Shown in pieces: positions 34,372 through 44,005 of a DNA stretch of 64,000 nucleotides. A model generated the notes under the pieces. The model was not told where the DNA came from, ran no database searches, and saw nothing but the letters and a program-made list of their open reading frames with translations. The translations under genes and the position numbers were made by a program. This stretch comes from Bacteroidales bacterium UBA1715 (lineage in GTDB: Bacteria; Bacteroidota; Bacteroidia; Bacteroidales; UBA1715). The first letter of the stretch is position 1, and the number at the start of each line of letters is the position of its first letter. The stretch covers positions 62,001 to 126,000 of the forward strand of contig DCIX01000021.1 in the NCBI GenBank assembly GCA_002317135.1. The letters run 5' to 3'.

Positions 34372-34379
34372 CAAACATA
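34372..34379 (-). promoter_or_regulatory. Putative -7 promoter box of the LysM operon
   Basis: The minus strand reads TATGTTTG, a TAnnTTTG match, 20 bases before the chosen start at 34352. It supports that start over the upstream ATG. Confidence 0.5.
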
Positions 34380-34428
34380 CAAATTTTGCACTAAGAATGG
34401 GGTGGTGGCTGTGAACTATTTTCAAAAG

Positions 34429-35151
34429 TTATTCACAAGTAACCGTTAACCTTGCTAAGTAATCGTAATGCTCTCCTTTGGCAATTAGTTCACATTTGAA
34501 TCCATTATTCTCGGCAAGTACTTGTATTGTTTCAAAATCAACATATAGCCAAGGAAATGGGTTACATCGGATTCTGCGATAACGCATTTTAAATTCTATT
34601 TCACCATAATAAGGCCCATTTAAGTCTATGTCGCAAGAACCGTCCTCGTTGGTGAATAGGTAGATTAAATCTGAAGAATCAAATAAAACTTGTCCACCTT
34701 TTGCAAGTAGTTTTTTACAGTGTTTTAGATAATTTGGAATACCATCGATAGTTCCACAAATGCCGATGCCGTTCATTAGGAATAAAATCGTATCGTATGT
34801 GCCTTTACAGTCGTAGAAATCAGTAAGTTGTACGTTTTTTACACCTCGTTGTTTCATGATTTCTACCGAAAGTTGTGAATTGTCAATGGCTGTGACATCT
34901 TCTCCTTTTTCTTGTAAGTAAATGGAATGTGCTCCGGCTGCAGCGCCTACATCCAAAATTTTCCCCTTTGCAAGTGACAATGCTTTTTGTTCCAAAGGTG
35001 GCATTTCGTCCCATGTGCGAAATAGGTATGGAATAGGAAATTCGTCTTCGGTGGTATATTGTGTACAATTTAGCAATTTTGCCGTTTTTTTCTTATTGTA
35101 AAAATCGCTAATTGCTTGTCCCATTGGATCTTGTTCAGGAGAAATAATCAT
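34429..35151 (-). CDS. Class I SAM-dependent methyltransferase
   Basis: A 240-residue methyltransferase with the SAM-binding motif ILDVGAAAGAHSIYL (motif I), the acidic end of strand 2 in VTAIDNSQLSVEIM, and YDTILFLMNGIGICG. The substrate is unknown. It ends about 76 bases before the LysM start and begins 31 bases after the M28 peptidase gene, so it is probably the last gene of the YihY-M28-methyltransferase operon. Confidence 0.88.
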   Translation of the reverse strand: MIISPEQDPMGQAISDFYNKKKTAKLLNCTQYTTEDEFPIPYLFRTWDEMPPLEQKALSLAKGKILDVGAAAGAHSIYLQEKGEDVTAIDNSQLSVEIMKQRGVKNVQLTDFYDCKGTYDTILFLMNGIGICGTIDGIPNYLKHCKKLLAKGGQVLFDSSDLIYLFTNEDGSCDIDLNGPYYGEIEFKMRYRRIRCNPFPWLYVDFETIQVLAENNGFKCELIAKGEHYDYLARLTVTCE

Positions 35152-35182
35152 TGTATTTGCAGATTAAAGTTTTCTTTTGCTG

Positions 35183-36487
35183 TTATTTTGACTTATATGT
35201 AACAAATTCCGTTATTAAATTAAAATATTCGTTGAATTTGGTAAGTGGCAGTTGATCTGCTGTGTCATATATGTCGTGATAGGCTTGGGTTCCGCCCATT
35301 GTGTACAGGTAAAAACTAGGTACATTTTTTTGATAAAATGGACAATGATCACTGTTGCACGCTTCGCCACGTACTTTGATTTTTGAAAAATAGGAGTGCT
35401 CATTGTTGATTTTTTCCAATATTTCGAACTCTTTGGTAAAAATTTTCCCATTTACGACACAGATACCGTCTTCGCCCGTGCCAACTAAATCTATATTTAT
35501 CAGAAAATCAATATCTTCTAGTTCTAAAGGAAAATCTGCGACGGCTGCTTTTGAACCTTTTAGTCCTAATTCTTCGCCACATAATGCGACGAAAATAATG
35601 TCTTGTTCCGGTTGGTTTTCGCTATAGTGTTTTGCAAGGGTTAATAGCATTGCCGTTCCGCTTGCGTTGTCGTTGGCTCCTGGAAATATTGTCTTCTGTC
35701 CTGTCATTCCAATATGGTCATAATGGGCAGTGAAAACGATTGCTTTTTTTGTGCTATCTTTTCCTGGAACATATCCGTATATGTTTTTTGCGGTAACTGT
35801 ATCTAATTTTTGAGTTGCAGAAAAATTGATAGCTTTAGGAATGTTTTTGATAGTTTGTTTCGATACGATAAAATATGGAGTGTTTCCACTGACTCCTGCG
35901 ATATTTTGGGTTAGTTTTTCATCTGTTATTTTGATGATTCCACCAATTGAATAGAGGCCACCCCATACTAAATCCACAGAAATCCATTCGTTGATTTTTT
36001 CTTTCTGTTTTTTTGTAAATGTTGAATCTGTTTCGTCAAAAATTAGACAATTTTTTGTATATTTTGATTTATATTTTTCTTTTAGTTCTTTTGTATTTAG
36101 TCCACTGCAAATATCTTGCAAGTCTTTGTTGCTAAATGGAGTACATTTTAGAGAACCTGATCCACCGGCACTGATTGCATCAATTAAAAAATCCTTTCCT
36201 GGTGTTAGTTCCACATTGTCAATGGTGAGGGATAGTTGATCAGGAAAAGTGTTTACTGTATAAGTGACATCTTGGGTGTATCCATCAAAATAATCGAATG
36301 CTTGTATTCCGTAATTTTTAAAGCAAGAGATTATATATTTCTCTGCGATTTTAATACCGTTGTTTACGTATCCGCGGCCATACATTTCGGGAGAGGCAAG
36401 TTTTTGTAGATGTTGCCTGCCTTCTTTTTGTTGTGCCGAAAGTATGGTTGAAGCACATAGAAATAGTATGAGTAGGACTTTCTTCAT
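35183..36487 (-). CDS. Exported M28 family zinc aminopeptidase
   Basis: A 434-residue peptidase with a signal peptide (MKKVLLILFLCASTILSAQ). The M28 metal motifs are seen: AHYDHIG (first His), GANDNASGTAML (bridging Asp), CGEELGLKGSKAA (catalytic Glu and a metal Glu), NIDLVG, and SDHCPFYQ (final His). It cleaves N-terminal residues from peptides in the periplasm. Between the leader and the catalytic core lies a domain that could be a PA-like insert. Its ATG overlaps the stop of the YihY gene by one base (TAATG). No T9SS sorting domain is seen. Confidence 0.92.
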   Translation of the reverse strand: MKKVLLILFLCASTILSAQQKEGRQHLQKLASPEMYGRGYVNNGIKIAEKYIISCFKNYGIQAFDYFDGYTQDVTYTVNTFPDQLSLTIDNVELTPGKDFLIDAISAGGSGSLKCTPFSNKDLQDICSGLNTKELKEKYKSKYTKNCLIFDETDSTFTKKQKEKINEWISVDLVWGGLYSIGGIIKITDEKLTQNIAGVSGNTPYFIVSKQTIKNIPKAINFSATQKLDTVTAKNIYGYVPGKDSTKKAIVFTAHYDHIGMTGQKTIFPGANDNASGTAMLLTLAKHYSENQPEQDIIFVALCGEELGLKGSKAAVADFPLELEDIDFLINIDLVGTGEDGICVVNGKIFTKEFEILEKINNEHSYFSKIKVRGEACNSDHCPFYQKNVPSFYLYTMGGTQAYHDIYDTADQLPLTKFNEYFNLITEFVTYKSK

Positions 36488-37812
36488 TAAATATCAAGAA
36501 TTTTCTTATTGTTAGGATATTCGTAATTGTCAAGGATTTCCGAAATTTTATGGAATGTTTTGTTGTCCTTGAATTCCAAGTCGTTAATACCAGCAGCTTG
36601 CATTTTCTTTATGCAAGATGTTATATCCATATTGTCTATGCAGATTGCAGGAGCGTATGCGAATGTTTTTTCGTCGCTTGTTTTTACTTCTTGAATCAGT
36701 TTTGCGTCCACTAGTGTAAGAAGTATGATTTTGGTAATTCTATGCGGTAATTCTATGTTTTCGCTGATTTCCAACGATGTTTGTGGTGGAAGTTCTTTTT
36801 TGAAACGAATCGTGATGTCGTGTAAAATCATTAAGGCAAGTTTTACTTTTAGTGAATAACTGAGTTGTGAAACTTCCAATTCATATTCAAAATTCTTTAC
36901 ATTTTGTATTGAATATGAGATTCCTGCACCGACAAGAATGATTGTCCAAGATGTTTGCATCCATACAAGGAAGAGGGGAATTGCTGCGAAACTACCGTAA
37001 ATAGCATTATAGTTTGAAACGCCGATTTGGAATTTTATATAGAAATATTGTACGACTTGGAATACGATTCCTGCAATGATTCCGCTAACGAAAGCCGATG
37101 AAAACTGTACTTTGGTATTGGGCATAACAAGATACAATATGGTGAATGCGAACCATAATAAACAGTATGGAATAAGGTTTAGACCAAACGAAACTAATCC
37201 GGAAAATCTATTGACCCAACTAATTGATGCTGCCCAATCTGTAATGAGTTCAGTAACGAAGGATGTTGCACTGTATGAAATGATTAGGCATATAGGAGCA
37301 AGCAACATTATTGTTAAATAATCGCTGAGTTTTCTTGTTATGCTTCTTTGTTTGTTTACCGACCATATTTCGTTGAAGGCACTTTCAATGTTTCCCATAA
37401 CTTTTATGACCGACCAAAGTAATATGACAATACCGATTCCGGCAACCAAACCACCTTGTGTCTTTGCTAACATTGAATTGCTGAAATCAAGAATCATATC
37501 GACAATATCTTGTTTGTCAGCAAACATTGTTATGAGATATTCTTCCATATTCTTGTCAAATCCGAAGCCCTTGGCAATACCAAAAGCCATTGCGGCAAGC
37601 GGAACAATAGATAGAATAGTGTAGTAGGTAAGAGCAGACGCTTTTTCCAAACAGCGTTTTTGTATGAAACCTTTACAAGAAAGGATGACGATTTGTAATA
37701 GTCGTAGCAGTTTGAAATTTCTGTTTGAAATCTTTTTTCTGTTGATGCTCCAAACATCAACAGTTATGAATCGGATGGCTTTTGCAAGTAAGCCTTGATT
37801 GTTTTGTTCCAT
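36487..37812 (-). CDS. YihY/UPF0761 family inner-membrane protein
   Basis: A 441-residue membrane protein. The family core is KRCLEKASALTYYTILSIVPLAAMAFGIAKGF, followed by about five more hydrophobic helices, such as ILLWSVIKVMGNIESAFNEIW and YNAIYGSFAAIPLFLVWMQ. The last about 120 residues are soluble and resemble a winged-helix-like tail. Earlier labels called the family RNase BN, which is not supported. The function is unknown. It starts the operon that continues into the M28 peptidase. Confidence 0.88.
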   Translation of the reverse strand: MEQNNQGLLAKAIRFITVDVWSINRKKISNRNFKLLRLLQIVILSCKGFIQKRCLEKASALTYYTILSIVPLAAMAFGIAKGFGFDKNMEEYLITMFADKQDIVDMILDFSNSMLAKTQGGLVAGIGIVILLWSVIKVMGNIESAFNEIWSVNKQRSITRKLSDYLTIMLLAPICLIISYSATSFVTELITDWAASISWVNRFSGLVSFGLNLIPYCLLWFAFTILYLVMPNTKVQFSSAFVSGIIAGIVFQVVQYFYIKFQIGVSNYNAIYGSFAAIPLFLVWMQTSWTIILVGAGISYSIQNVKNFEYELEVSQLSYSLKVKLALMILHDITIRFKKELPPQTSLEISENIELPHRITKIILLTLVDAKLIQEVKTSDEKTFAYAPAICIDNMDITSCIKKMQAAGINDLEFKDNKTFHKISEILDNYEYPNNKKILDI

Positions 37813-37962
37813 AATTTAAAGACTGATTGGCAAATATATGAATAAAAAGCAGATGGTTTAAATTTTCATTCTTATTATGGAGGAAATAAATAGGATTTTT
37901 CTATTGCTTTTAAGTTTGATTGTTGTATTTTTACACTATGTGTAATTAAATTTTGAATTAGT

Positions 37963-38475
37963 ATGAGAAAATTAGTTTTAGCAGTAAGTTCAATCGTTCT
38001 TTCTGCAACATTGTTTTTCGGTTGTGGTAACGAGGATGATGATGTGAGAAATTCTTTTTGTGGAAAATATACTGGCGTATATGAAACAAGCCAAATGATA
38101 AATGGTAAATATGGATCGTCAAATTATAAAGCTACGATGGCTGTGAAAAAAAATGAAGGAAAAAAATATTCTGTTGTTGTGTATGACAATAGTAATAATA
38201 CAGTGATTTTCTCTACAGAAGGAATGAATGTTGTAAATACAGAATTTGGAGATGCATATTGTGGTAATATAACAGCAGGTGTTGCCGATGACGAAGATGG
38301 AATTCCTGTTACAACATCTGGAGTAGCTGTATCAGCTGACGGTAAATATTCTTGTGTAATCGCTCCAAATCAAGAAGGAAAGTTGGTTCTTTCTTTTGAA
38401 AAACAACAATCCTATGTTAATTCAGGAGGAATGGAAGTTTTAAAAACATACTCTTTTAGTGGAGTTAGAGAATAA
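37963..38475 (+). CDS. Small lipoprotein of unknown function
   Basis: A 170-residue protein whose signal peptide ends in LFFGC, a lipobox, so it is probably lipid-anchored after cleavage. GNEDDD after the Cys is an acidic export-like signal seen in Bacteroidota surface lipoproteins. The mature part is rich in beta strands (GKYTGVYETSQ, YSVVVYDNSN), resembling calycin-like or lipocalin-like small lipoproteins, but I cannot name a family. It is divergent from the YihY operon and convergent with the GH9 gene. Confidence 0.75.
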   Translation: MRKLVLAVSSIVLSATLFFGCGNEDDDVRNSFCGKYTGVYETSQMINGKYGSSNYKATMAVKKNEGKKYSVVVYDNSNNTVIFSTEGMNVVNTEFGDAYCGNITAGVADDEDGIPVTTSGVAVSADGKYSCVIAPNQEGKLVLSFEKQQSYVNSGGMEVLKTYSFSGVRE

Positions 38476-38479
38476 AAAC

Positions 38480-38505
38480 GTAGGGGCGTAGTGATACGCC
38501 CTTAC
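38480..38505. repeat. REP-like hairpin between convergent genes
   Basis: GTAGGGGCGTA pairs with TACGCCCTTAC around a short GTGA-containing loop. This GC-rich palindrome fills the 33-base gap between two convergent genes. It resembles dispersed hairpins common in Bacteroidota and may terminate transcription from both sides, with a T-run only partly present. Confidence 0.6.
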
Positions 38506-38508
38506 ATT

Positions 38509-40209
38509 TTATTTATTAAATCCTCCGTCAACCATACCAGCTAACAATGCAAGTGGTGCGTTCCAGTTAATTGCAATTTCGTTTGTCGAGAAACTACAGA
38601 TTTTATCTAGGTAGCACGCTGCTGGAGCTTTAGATGGATATGTGTTTCCACCACAATCGCGTAAGATAATATTTGTTGCACCGCCTGCCAAATAACCAGG
38701 AATAGGCTCGTCAATTCCATCAGAAGTACAACGACGGTCGTGGAAATGACGTGGATATTTTGAACCAAATCCAGAAACAAAACAATAATTTGTTGGGTTA
38801 CAGCCTAATAGGTAGTTCCAAGAAGAAAGCATTGCTTCGTTATATTTTTGTTCACCGTAGACTTTATATGCCAATCCTAATAGTGCACCAGCTTCAGCAA
38901 TTACGCCATTGCTTCCCCAGTTGAAAATCTCGACAGGAATACGGTTTGTAGATCTTTCGTAGATTCCGTATGTGTCTTGTATTAGTTTATCAAACGCAAG
39001 TTTTGCAGCATTGTCGTTTTGGGGAAGTTTGTCGGCGTGTGCCATTAATGACATTAAACCTAATGTGTTTACAGAACCCCATTCTGGAACGGCAAAATTC
39101 ATGTTAAAATTAAGCTCCTTATAGAATGTTTGGTCGCCTGTTGTTATGAATAATTCTGCGGCAGCCCAAAAGAATTCATCGCCAACATAGTTGTCTTTAT
39201 AGTTACCGGTATGTACATCCGAAGGGTTTTCGTAGTATATTTCAGGGTTGTTCTTCGCCCAGTTCCATGCACGTTTTGCTGCATCAAGGGCTTTCTCTGA
39301 AATTCCAGGGAATTTATTTTCGTATTTTTTGAAAATTCGAGAAGACATTGCCATCATTGCAGCAAAATCTAATGCCGAAGCAGTAGATTTTCCAATCATA
39401 TAACGGTCAAGTTTGTCTTCGTGTGGCATAATCATACTACAGAAACGGAGAGAAGATAATTTCGTGTAAACACCACCGTCTTCGTCTTGCATGGCAAATA
39501 GCCAATCAAGTTCCCATTTCATTTCGTTAAGGATGTCAGGAATACCATTACCGCTTTCTGGTATGTTTAGCTGTAATTTTTCGTAATATTCAGGCGAAAG
39601 TTCGTATGCAAGTGCTAACGAATGGTAGGAGATACCTGCATTTACTACATATATATTATAGTCGCCTGCATCGTACCAACCTTTAGGGGCAGAAACGATT
39701 GTTCCTTCTGGACGAGACTTTGTTGCCGCCGATTTGTGGATGTATACTCTGTCATCGGCGTGTCCCATTGGACGGGAGAAATCTATGCCGTTGAATGTTG
39801 CGTGTTGTGGTAGCAATTCTGTTGATGCACGCCAATAATAAAATGAACGCAACGATGCTTTGGAAATTTCCTGAAAGATGTCGTTTGCTTTGATAGTAAA
39901 AGGATAGGAATTTGCTTCTCCACAGGAAATATAGTATTTCCCTTCTTGTTTAAAGTCTGAAAAATCAGCTACTTGTAGTGTCTCTTCCGACAAATTCCAG
40001 TATTTCCCTTCAGATAGTGTACCATTATATACGGTTGCATTTGTTTGGGCGTCTTTGATAGCAAAACTTTTTTCCTGCATGTTTGCAACAAAAGCAGTCT
40101 TTTCTCTTTGAAGTAGGTAGCCAACTTGATTGACACGAATGTTTTGCGAAAAAGTGTACATGCTACTAAGAATCAGTAAGACACCAGCAAGGGGTCTTTT
40201 GTAAACCAT
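38509..40209 (-). CDS. Glycoside hydrolase family 9 (cellulase/endoglucanase type)
   Basis: A 566-residue exported enzyme. A signal peptide (to TFSQ) is followed by a CelD_N-type immunoglobulin-like domain (VNQVGYLLQREKTAF, about 25-110) and the (alpha/alpha)6 GH9 domain. WYDAGDYN at 178-185 holds the catalytic base Asp and the activating Asp, the GFGSKYPRHFHDRR block contributes substrate binding, and NEIAINWNAPL near the end holds the acid Glu at about 544. GH9 enzymes cleave beta-1,4-glucans. No T9SS sorting domain or lipobox is seen, so it is probably periplasmic and may act on imported oligosaccharides. It is divergent from rpsA. Confidence 0.93.
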   Translation of the reverse strand: MVYKRPLAGVLLILSSMYTFSQNIRVNQVGYLLQREKTAFVANMQEKSFAIKDAQTNATVYNGTLSEGKYWNLSEETLQVADFSDFKQEGKYYISCGEANSYPFTIKANDIFQEISKASLRSFYYWRASTELLPQHATFNGIDFSRPMGHADDRVYIHKSAATKSRPEGTIVSAPKGWYDAGDYNIYVVNAGISYHSLALAYELSPEYYEKLQLNIPESGNGIPDILNEMKWELDWLFAMQDEDGGVYTKLSSLRFCSMIMPHEDKLDRYMIGKSTASALDFAAMMAMSSRIFKKYENKFPGISEKALDAAKRAWNWAKNNPEIYYENPSDVHTGNYKDNYVGDEFFWAAAELFITTGDQTFYKELNFNMNFAVPEWGSVNTLGLMSLMAHADKLPQNDNAAKLAFDKLIQDTYGIYERSTNRIPVEIFNWGSNGVIAEAGALLGLAYKVYGEQKYNEAMLSSWNYLLGCNPTNYCFVSGFGSKYPRHFHDRRCTSDGIDEPIPGYLAGGATNIILRDCGGNTYPSKAPAACYLDKICSFSTNEIAINWNAPLALLAGMVDGGFNK

Positions 40210-40337
40210 AGTTTTTAGTTAATAATTCAGTTAATAATAAAAGGTAGTTTGATGCCACGAAAATAGGCATTTTTTTTAAATCGCTATAGATATATTTAAA
40301 AAGTCATGAAATTTTCTGAAAAAGTATGTGGTAAGTC

Positions 40338-40367
40338 TTTGAAATCTTGTTTTTTAATGTATTTTTG
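40338..40367 (+). promoter_or_regulatory. Promoter of rpsA
   Basis: TTTG at 40338-40341 and TATTTTTG at 40360-40367 are 18 bases apart, a good -33/-7 pair. The predicted leader is about 45 bases of AT-rich sequence with no strong Shine-Dalgarno. Confidence 0.75.
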
Positions 40368-40417
40368 CCACCGATTTGAATTAACTTAATGTCTAACAAT
40401 TTAATTACAACCAAACA

Positions 40418-42304
40418 ATGGTTAAAAAAGTAAAAGAAAACGAAGAATTGGAAAACGAAGTTGAAAACTACGTAGCTCCAGAAGAAGTAACAGAAGCAAG
40501 CGAATCTGATGATGTAGTTAGCTCTATTGTTTCTGAAGCAAAAGCTCAACAAGAAGTTTTTGATTGGGATGAATATGAAGCTGAAAAAAGCGGTTCAAAC
40601 CAAAAAGAAATCAATTCTTTACAAGAAAAGTATTCACAAACAATGTCAACTAACACAGAAAATGAAGTTACAGAAGGTACTGTAGTTTCAATTTCTAAAC
40701 GTGAAGTTGTCGTAAACATCGGTTACAAATCTGATGGCGTTATCTCTTTCAACGAGTTCCGTTACAATCCAGATTTGAAAGTTGGCGACAAAGTAGAAGT
40801 GTTCGTTGATAGCCTTGAAGATAAATCAGGTCAATTGCTACTTTCTCACAAGAAAGCTCGTGCATTGAAATCTTGGGATCGCGTTAACCAAGCTCTTGAA
40901 GCAAGTGAAGTTGTTAAGGGTTATGTTAAATGTAGAACTAAGGGTGGTATGATCGTTGATGTATTTGGTATTGAAGCATTCTTGCCAGGTTCACAAATCG
41001 ACGTTAAACCTATCCGTGACTACGACGTATTCGTTGGTAAAACAATGGAATTCAAAGTTGTTAAAATCAACAATGAATACAAAAACGTTGTTGTATCTCA
41101 CAAAGCTCTTATCGAAGCTGAACTTGAAGTTCAAAAACAAGAAATCATTTCTAAACTTGAAAAAGGTCAAGTTGTTGAAGGTACAGTTAAAAACATCACT
41201 ACTTACGGTGTATTCATCGATCTTGGCGGTGTTGATGGTCTTATCCACATCACAGACCTTTCTTGGGGCAGAATTACTCATCCAGAAGAAATTGTTCAAC
41301 TTGATCAAAAAATCAATGTTGTTATCCTTGACTTCGATGACGAAAAGAAACGTATCGCTCTTGGTTTGAAACAATTAACTCCACATCCTTGGTCTGCTCT
41401 TGACGAAAACTTGAAAGTTGGCGACAAAGTAAAAGGTAAAGTTGTTGTTATGGCTGATTACGGTGCTTTTGTTGAAATCGGTACAGGTATTGAAGGTCTT
41501 ATCCACGTTTCTGAAATGTCATGGTCTCAACACTTACGTTCTGCTCAAGAATTCTTGAAAGTAGGTGACGAAGTTGAAGCAGTTGTATTGACTCTTGACC
41601 GTGAAGAAAGAAAAATGTCTTTGGGTATGAAACAACTTCACCCAGATCCATGGGAAAATATCGATACTAAATATGCTGTAGGTACTCAACACAAAGCTGT
41701 TGTTAAGAACTTCACAAACTTCGGTATTTTCGTAGAAATCGAAGAAGGTGTAGATGGTTTAATCCACATTTCAGACCTTTCTTGGACTAAGAAAATCAAA
41801 CACCCACAAGAATTTACTTCTCTAGGTGCAGAAATCGATGTTAAAGTTCTTGAAGTTGACAAAGAAAACCGTCGTTTGAGCTTAGGCCACAAACAATTGG
41901 AAGAAAATCCATGGGATGTATTTGAAACTATTTTTAGCGTAGGTTCAGTTCACGAAGGTACTATTGTTGAAATCAACGATAAGAACGTAACTGTTTCTCT
42001 TCCTTACGGTGTAGAAGCTGTATCTGTAATCAGTCACATTGAAAAAGAAGACGGAACAACTGCAAAAGCTGATGAAAAATTGAACTTCAAAGTTACTGAG
42101 TTCTCTAAAGATGCTAAGAAAATCTTTGTTTCTCACACAAGAACATTCAAAGATGAACAAAAAGCAGCTGAAGAAAACGAAAAACAAGCAAAAGCAAAAT
42201 CTACTAAGAATGCAATGAAACAAGTTGCAAACAACTTGGAAAAAACAACTCTTGGTGATGTAGCTGCATTAGCTGACTTGAAATCAAAAATGGAAGAAAA
42301 ATAA
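40418..42304 (+). CDS. rpsA: 30S ribosomal protein S1
   Basis: A 628-residue S1 with an acidic N-terminal extension of about 75 residues and six S1 OB-fold repeats. The central ones are the most canonical: VVEGTVKNITTYGVFIDLG, GLIHITDLSW; VKGKVVVMADYGAFVEIG, GLIHVSEMSW; and FTNFGIFVEIEEG, GLIHISDLSW. S1 binds mRNA and helps initiate translation, which matters in Bacteroidota where Shine-Dalgarno sequences are weak. The gene uses optimal codons heavily (AAC, TTC, GGT), so it stands out from its neighbours, as expected for high expression. It has its own promoter and terminator. Confidence 0.97.
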   Translation: MVKKVKENEELENEVENYVAPEEVTEASESDDVVSSIVSEAKAQQEVFDWDEYEAEKSGSNQKEINSLQEKYSQTMSTNTENEVTEGTVVSISKREVVVNIGYKSDGVISFNEFRYNPDLKVGDKVEVFVDSLEDKSGQLLLSHKKARALKSWDRVNQALEASEVVKGYVKCRTKGGMIVDVFGIEAFLPGSQIDVKPIRDYDVFVGKTMEFKVVKINNEYKNVVVSHKALIEAELEVQKQEIISKLEKGQVVEGTVKNITTYGVFIDLGGVDGLIHITDLSWGRITHPEEIVQLDQKINVVILDFDDEKKRIALGLKQLTPHPWSALDENLKVGDKVKGKVVVMADYGAFVEIGTGIEGLIHVSEMSWSQHLRSAQEFLKVGDEVEAVVLTLDREERKMSLGMKQLHPDPWENIDTKYAVGTQHKAVVKNFTNFGIFVEIEEGVDGLIHISDLSWTKKIKHPQEFTSLGAEIDVKVLEVDKENRRLSLGHKQLEENPWDVFETIFSVGSVHEGTIVEINDKNVTVSLPYGVEAVSVISHIEKEDGTTAKADEKLNFKVTEFSKDAKKIFVSHTRTFKDEQKAAEENEKQAKAKSTKNAMKQVANNLEKTTLGDVAALADLKSKMEEK

Positions 42305-42323
42305 TCTTTCCAGATTATAAATG

Positions 42324-42360
42324 AAAAAAGCGTCATAGTTTTTACTATGACGCTTTTTTT
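42324..42360 (+). terminator. Terminator of rpsA
   Basis: AAAAAAGCGTCATAGT pairs with ACTATGACGCTTTTTTT around a five-base loop. The A-rich and T-rich flanks would let it work in both directions. Confidence 0.93.
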
Positions 42361-42454
42361 ATGAAAATAAAAAAGGTTGTGAATTTAATGAAATAGAAAA
42401 AAGATTATCATTTTAAGTTTGTATATTATCGTGTAAATATTTATTTCCTTTTTT

Positions 42455-42462
42455 TATCTTTG
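42455..42462 (+). promoter_or_regulatory. Putative -7 promoter box of the thioesterase-rsmA operon
   Basis: TATCTTTG is an exact match to TAnnTTTG, 17 bases before the ATG at 42480 of the thioesterase gene. Confidence 0.55.
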
Positions 42463-42479
42463 GTCAAATTCAAAAAAAT

Positions 42480-43223
42480 ATGGAGAAAACTACAATACAA
42501 CGAGTTATAGAAAGCAACGATGTGGATTTTTCGTTTGATTCCACAGTGTATGCTATTGGAAATATTTTTATGACTGCTGCTAATGTTGATTCTCGCAGTA
42601 AAGGTTTTGGTGTTGAATCGCTTTTGAGTCGTGGATTGACTTGGGTTACTTTGCGTACCTATATTAAGGTGAATAAATTCCCTCACGATCAGGATAATAC
42701 AACTGTGGAAACGTGGGTACAAGATTGTACGAGAATAACAACGCAACGTAATTGCACATTTAAGGATGCTGCTGGAAATCATTTGGTTGACATCACTACG
42801 ATTTTTGCCTTGGTAGATTACAATACGCGTCGTCCTGTGAATATCTTGGAGAAAATGCCTGAATTTTCTGAAAAATTTATTGTTGATGATAAATCGGTTT
42901 TGCGTGCTCCTGATAAATTAAAGGCTATCGAAAATCCACAATTGGTAGGTACGCATACTGTTGTTTTCAGCGATTTGGATTGTAATATGCACACCACAAC
43001 TTTCCGCTATGCATTGTGGATTTTGGATGTGATTTCATTGGATGAACATAAGAAAAAGCAGGTTTCAGGATTGGAAATGAATTTTATTAAGGAATGTCGT
43101 TGTGGTGAAACAGTTTCTATTTTCCGTGAGGATATTTCTGCTGATCAGGCTATTTTTGAAATTAAAAATGAAGCTGGCGAAGTTCTTAATCGTCAATGTG
43201 TTACGTTTAGTGAAAGGAAATAA
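42480..43223 (+). CDS. Acyl-ACP thioesterase (FatA/FatB type)
   Basis: A 247-residue double hot-dog enzyme that releases fatty acids from acyl carrier protein. The N-terminal half reads NIFMTAANVDSRSKGFGVESLL and GLTWVTLRTYIKVNKFP, close to the FatA/B layout, and the second hot-dog has the catalytic region FSDLDCNMHTTTFRYALWILD, where Asp/Asn and His line up with the family's active-site residues. It overlaps rsmA by one base (TAATG), so the two are coupled though functionally unrelated. Confidence 0.88.
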   Translation: MEKTTIQRVIESNDVDFSFDSTVYAIGNIFMTAANVDSRSKGFGVESLLSRGLTWVTLRTYIKVNKFPHDQDNTTVETWVQDCTRITTQRNCTFKDAAGNHLVDITTIFALVDYNTRRPVNILEKMPEFSEKFIVDDKSVLRAPDKLKAIENPQLVGTHTVVFSDLDCNMHTTTFRYALWILDVISLDEHKKKQVSGLEMNFIKECRCGETVSIFREDISADQAIFEIKNEAGEVLNRQCVTFSERK

Positions 43224-43996
43224 TGGGATCGTCTGTTCGTGCAAAGAAAAATCTTGGTCAACACTTTTTGCGGAGTAGTGCTACGGCAAAGGACATTGCC
43301 GATTGTCTTCCGTTGCTTTGTAAGAATTGCCTTGAAATAGGACCGGGAATGGGTATCTTGACTCAACATTTGCTTGATAAACCAATTTTTGTCAAGGTGA
43401 TTGAAATTGATGGAGAATCAATTGATTATTTGTTAGCAAACGATGTTATTCCTTCTGCACAATGTATTCAAGGTGATTTTTTGCAACTTCCTGTATCTGA
43501 GTTTTTTGGAGACGAGGAGTTTATGGTAATGGGAAATTTCCCATATAATATTTCTAGCCAAATTGTTTTTAAGGTGATAGAAAATCGCCAACAAATTCCA
43601 GTGATGGCGGGAATGTTTCAACGAGAAGTAGCCCGCAGAATTTGTTCGCCGGCTGGCTCTAAGGAATATGGAATTTTATCGGTTCTTGTTCAGGCTTTTT
43701 ATGATACTAAATATCACTTTACGGTTGACGAAAATGAGTTTAATCCGCCTCCAAAAGTAAAGTCGGGGGTTATGTCTATGGTTCGTAAGGAAAACTATAC
43801 ATTGCCATGCGATGAAAAACTATTCTTCGAGGTTGTAAAAACTGCTTTCAATCAAAGACGCAAAACATTGAATAATTCCTTGAAAAAAATGTTAAAGGAT
43901 AAAAAACTGGATGAAAAAGTAGGGTTGAAGCGTCCTGAACAATTGTCGGTTATTGATTTCATAGAACTTACGAATTTTATTGCAGCGACTGAATAA
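43223..43996 (+). CDS. rsmA: 16S rRNA (adenine(1518)-N(6)/adenine(1519)-N(6))-dimethyltransferase
   Basis: A 257-residue KsgA/RsmA. It opens with RAKKNLGQHFL, has the SAM motif CLEIGPGMGILTQHL, VIEIDGESIDYL, and the catalytic motif IV MGNFPYNISSQIVFKV (N-x-P-Y). It dimethylates two adenines in helix 45 of 16S rRNA, a late small-subunit assembly step. The start overlaps the thioesterase stop and the length is normal. Confidence 0.96.
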   Translation: MGSSVRAKKNLGQHFLRSSATAKDIADCLPLLCKNCLEIGPGMGILTQHLLDKPIFVKVIEIDGESIDYLLANDVIPSAQCIQGDFLQLPVSEFFGDEEFMVMGNFPYNISSQIVFKVIENRQQIPVMAGMFQREVARRICSPAGSKEYGILSVLVQAFYDTKYHFTVDENEFNPPPKVKSGVMSMVRKENYTLPCDEKLFFEVVKTAFNQRRKTLNNSLKKMLKDKKLDEKVGLKRPEQLSVIDFIELTNFIAATE

Positions 43997-44005
43997 TTAT
44001 ATGAA

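Noticed and set aside
40956..41374. Long overlapping frames on both strands within rpsA
   Set aside because: They are shadows caused by the biased codon use of rpsA.
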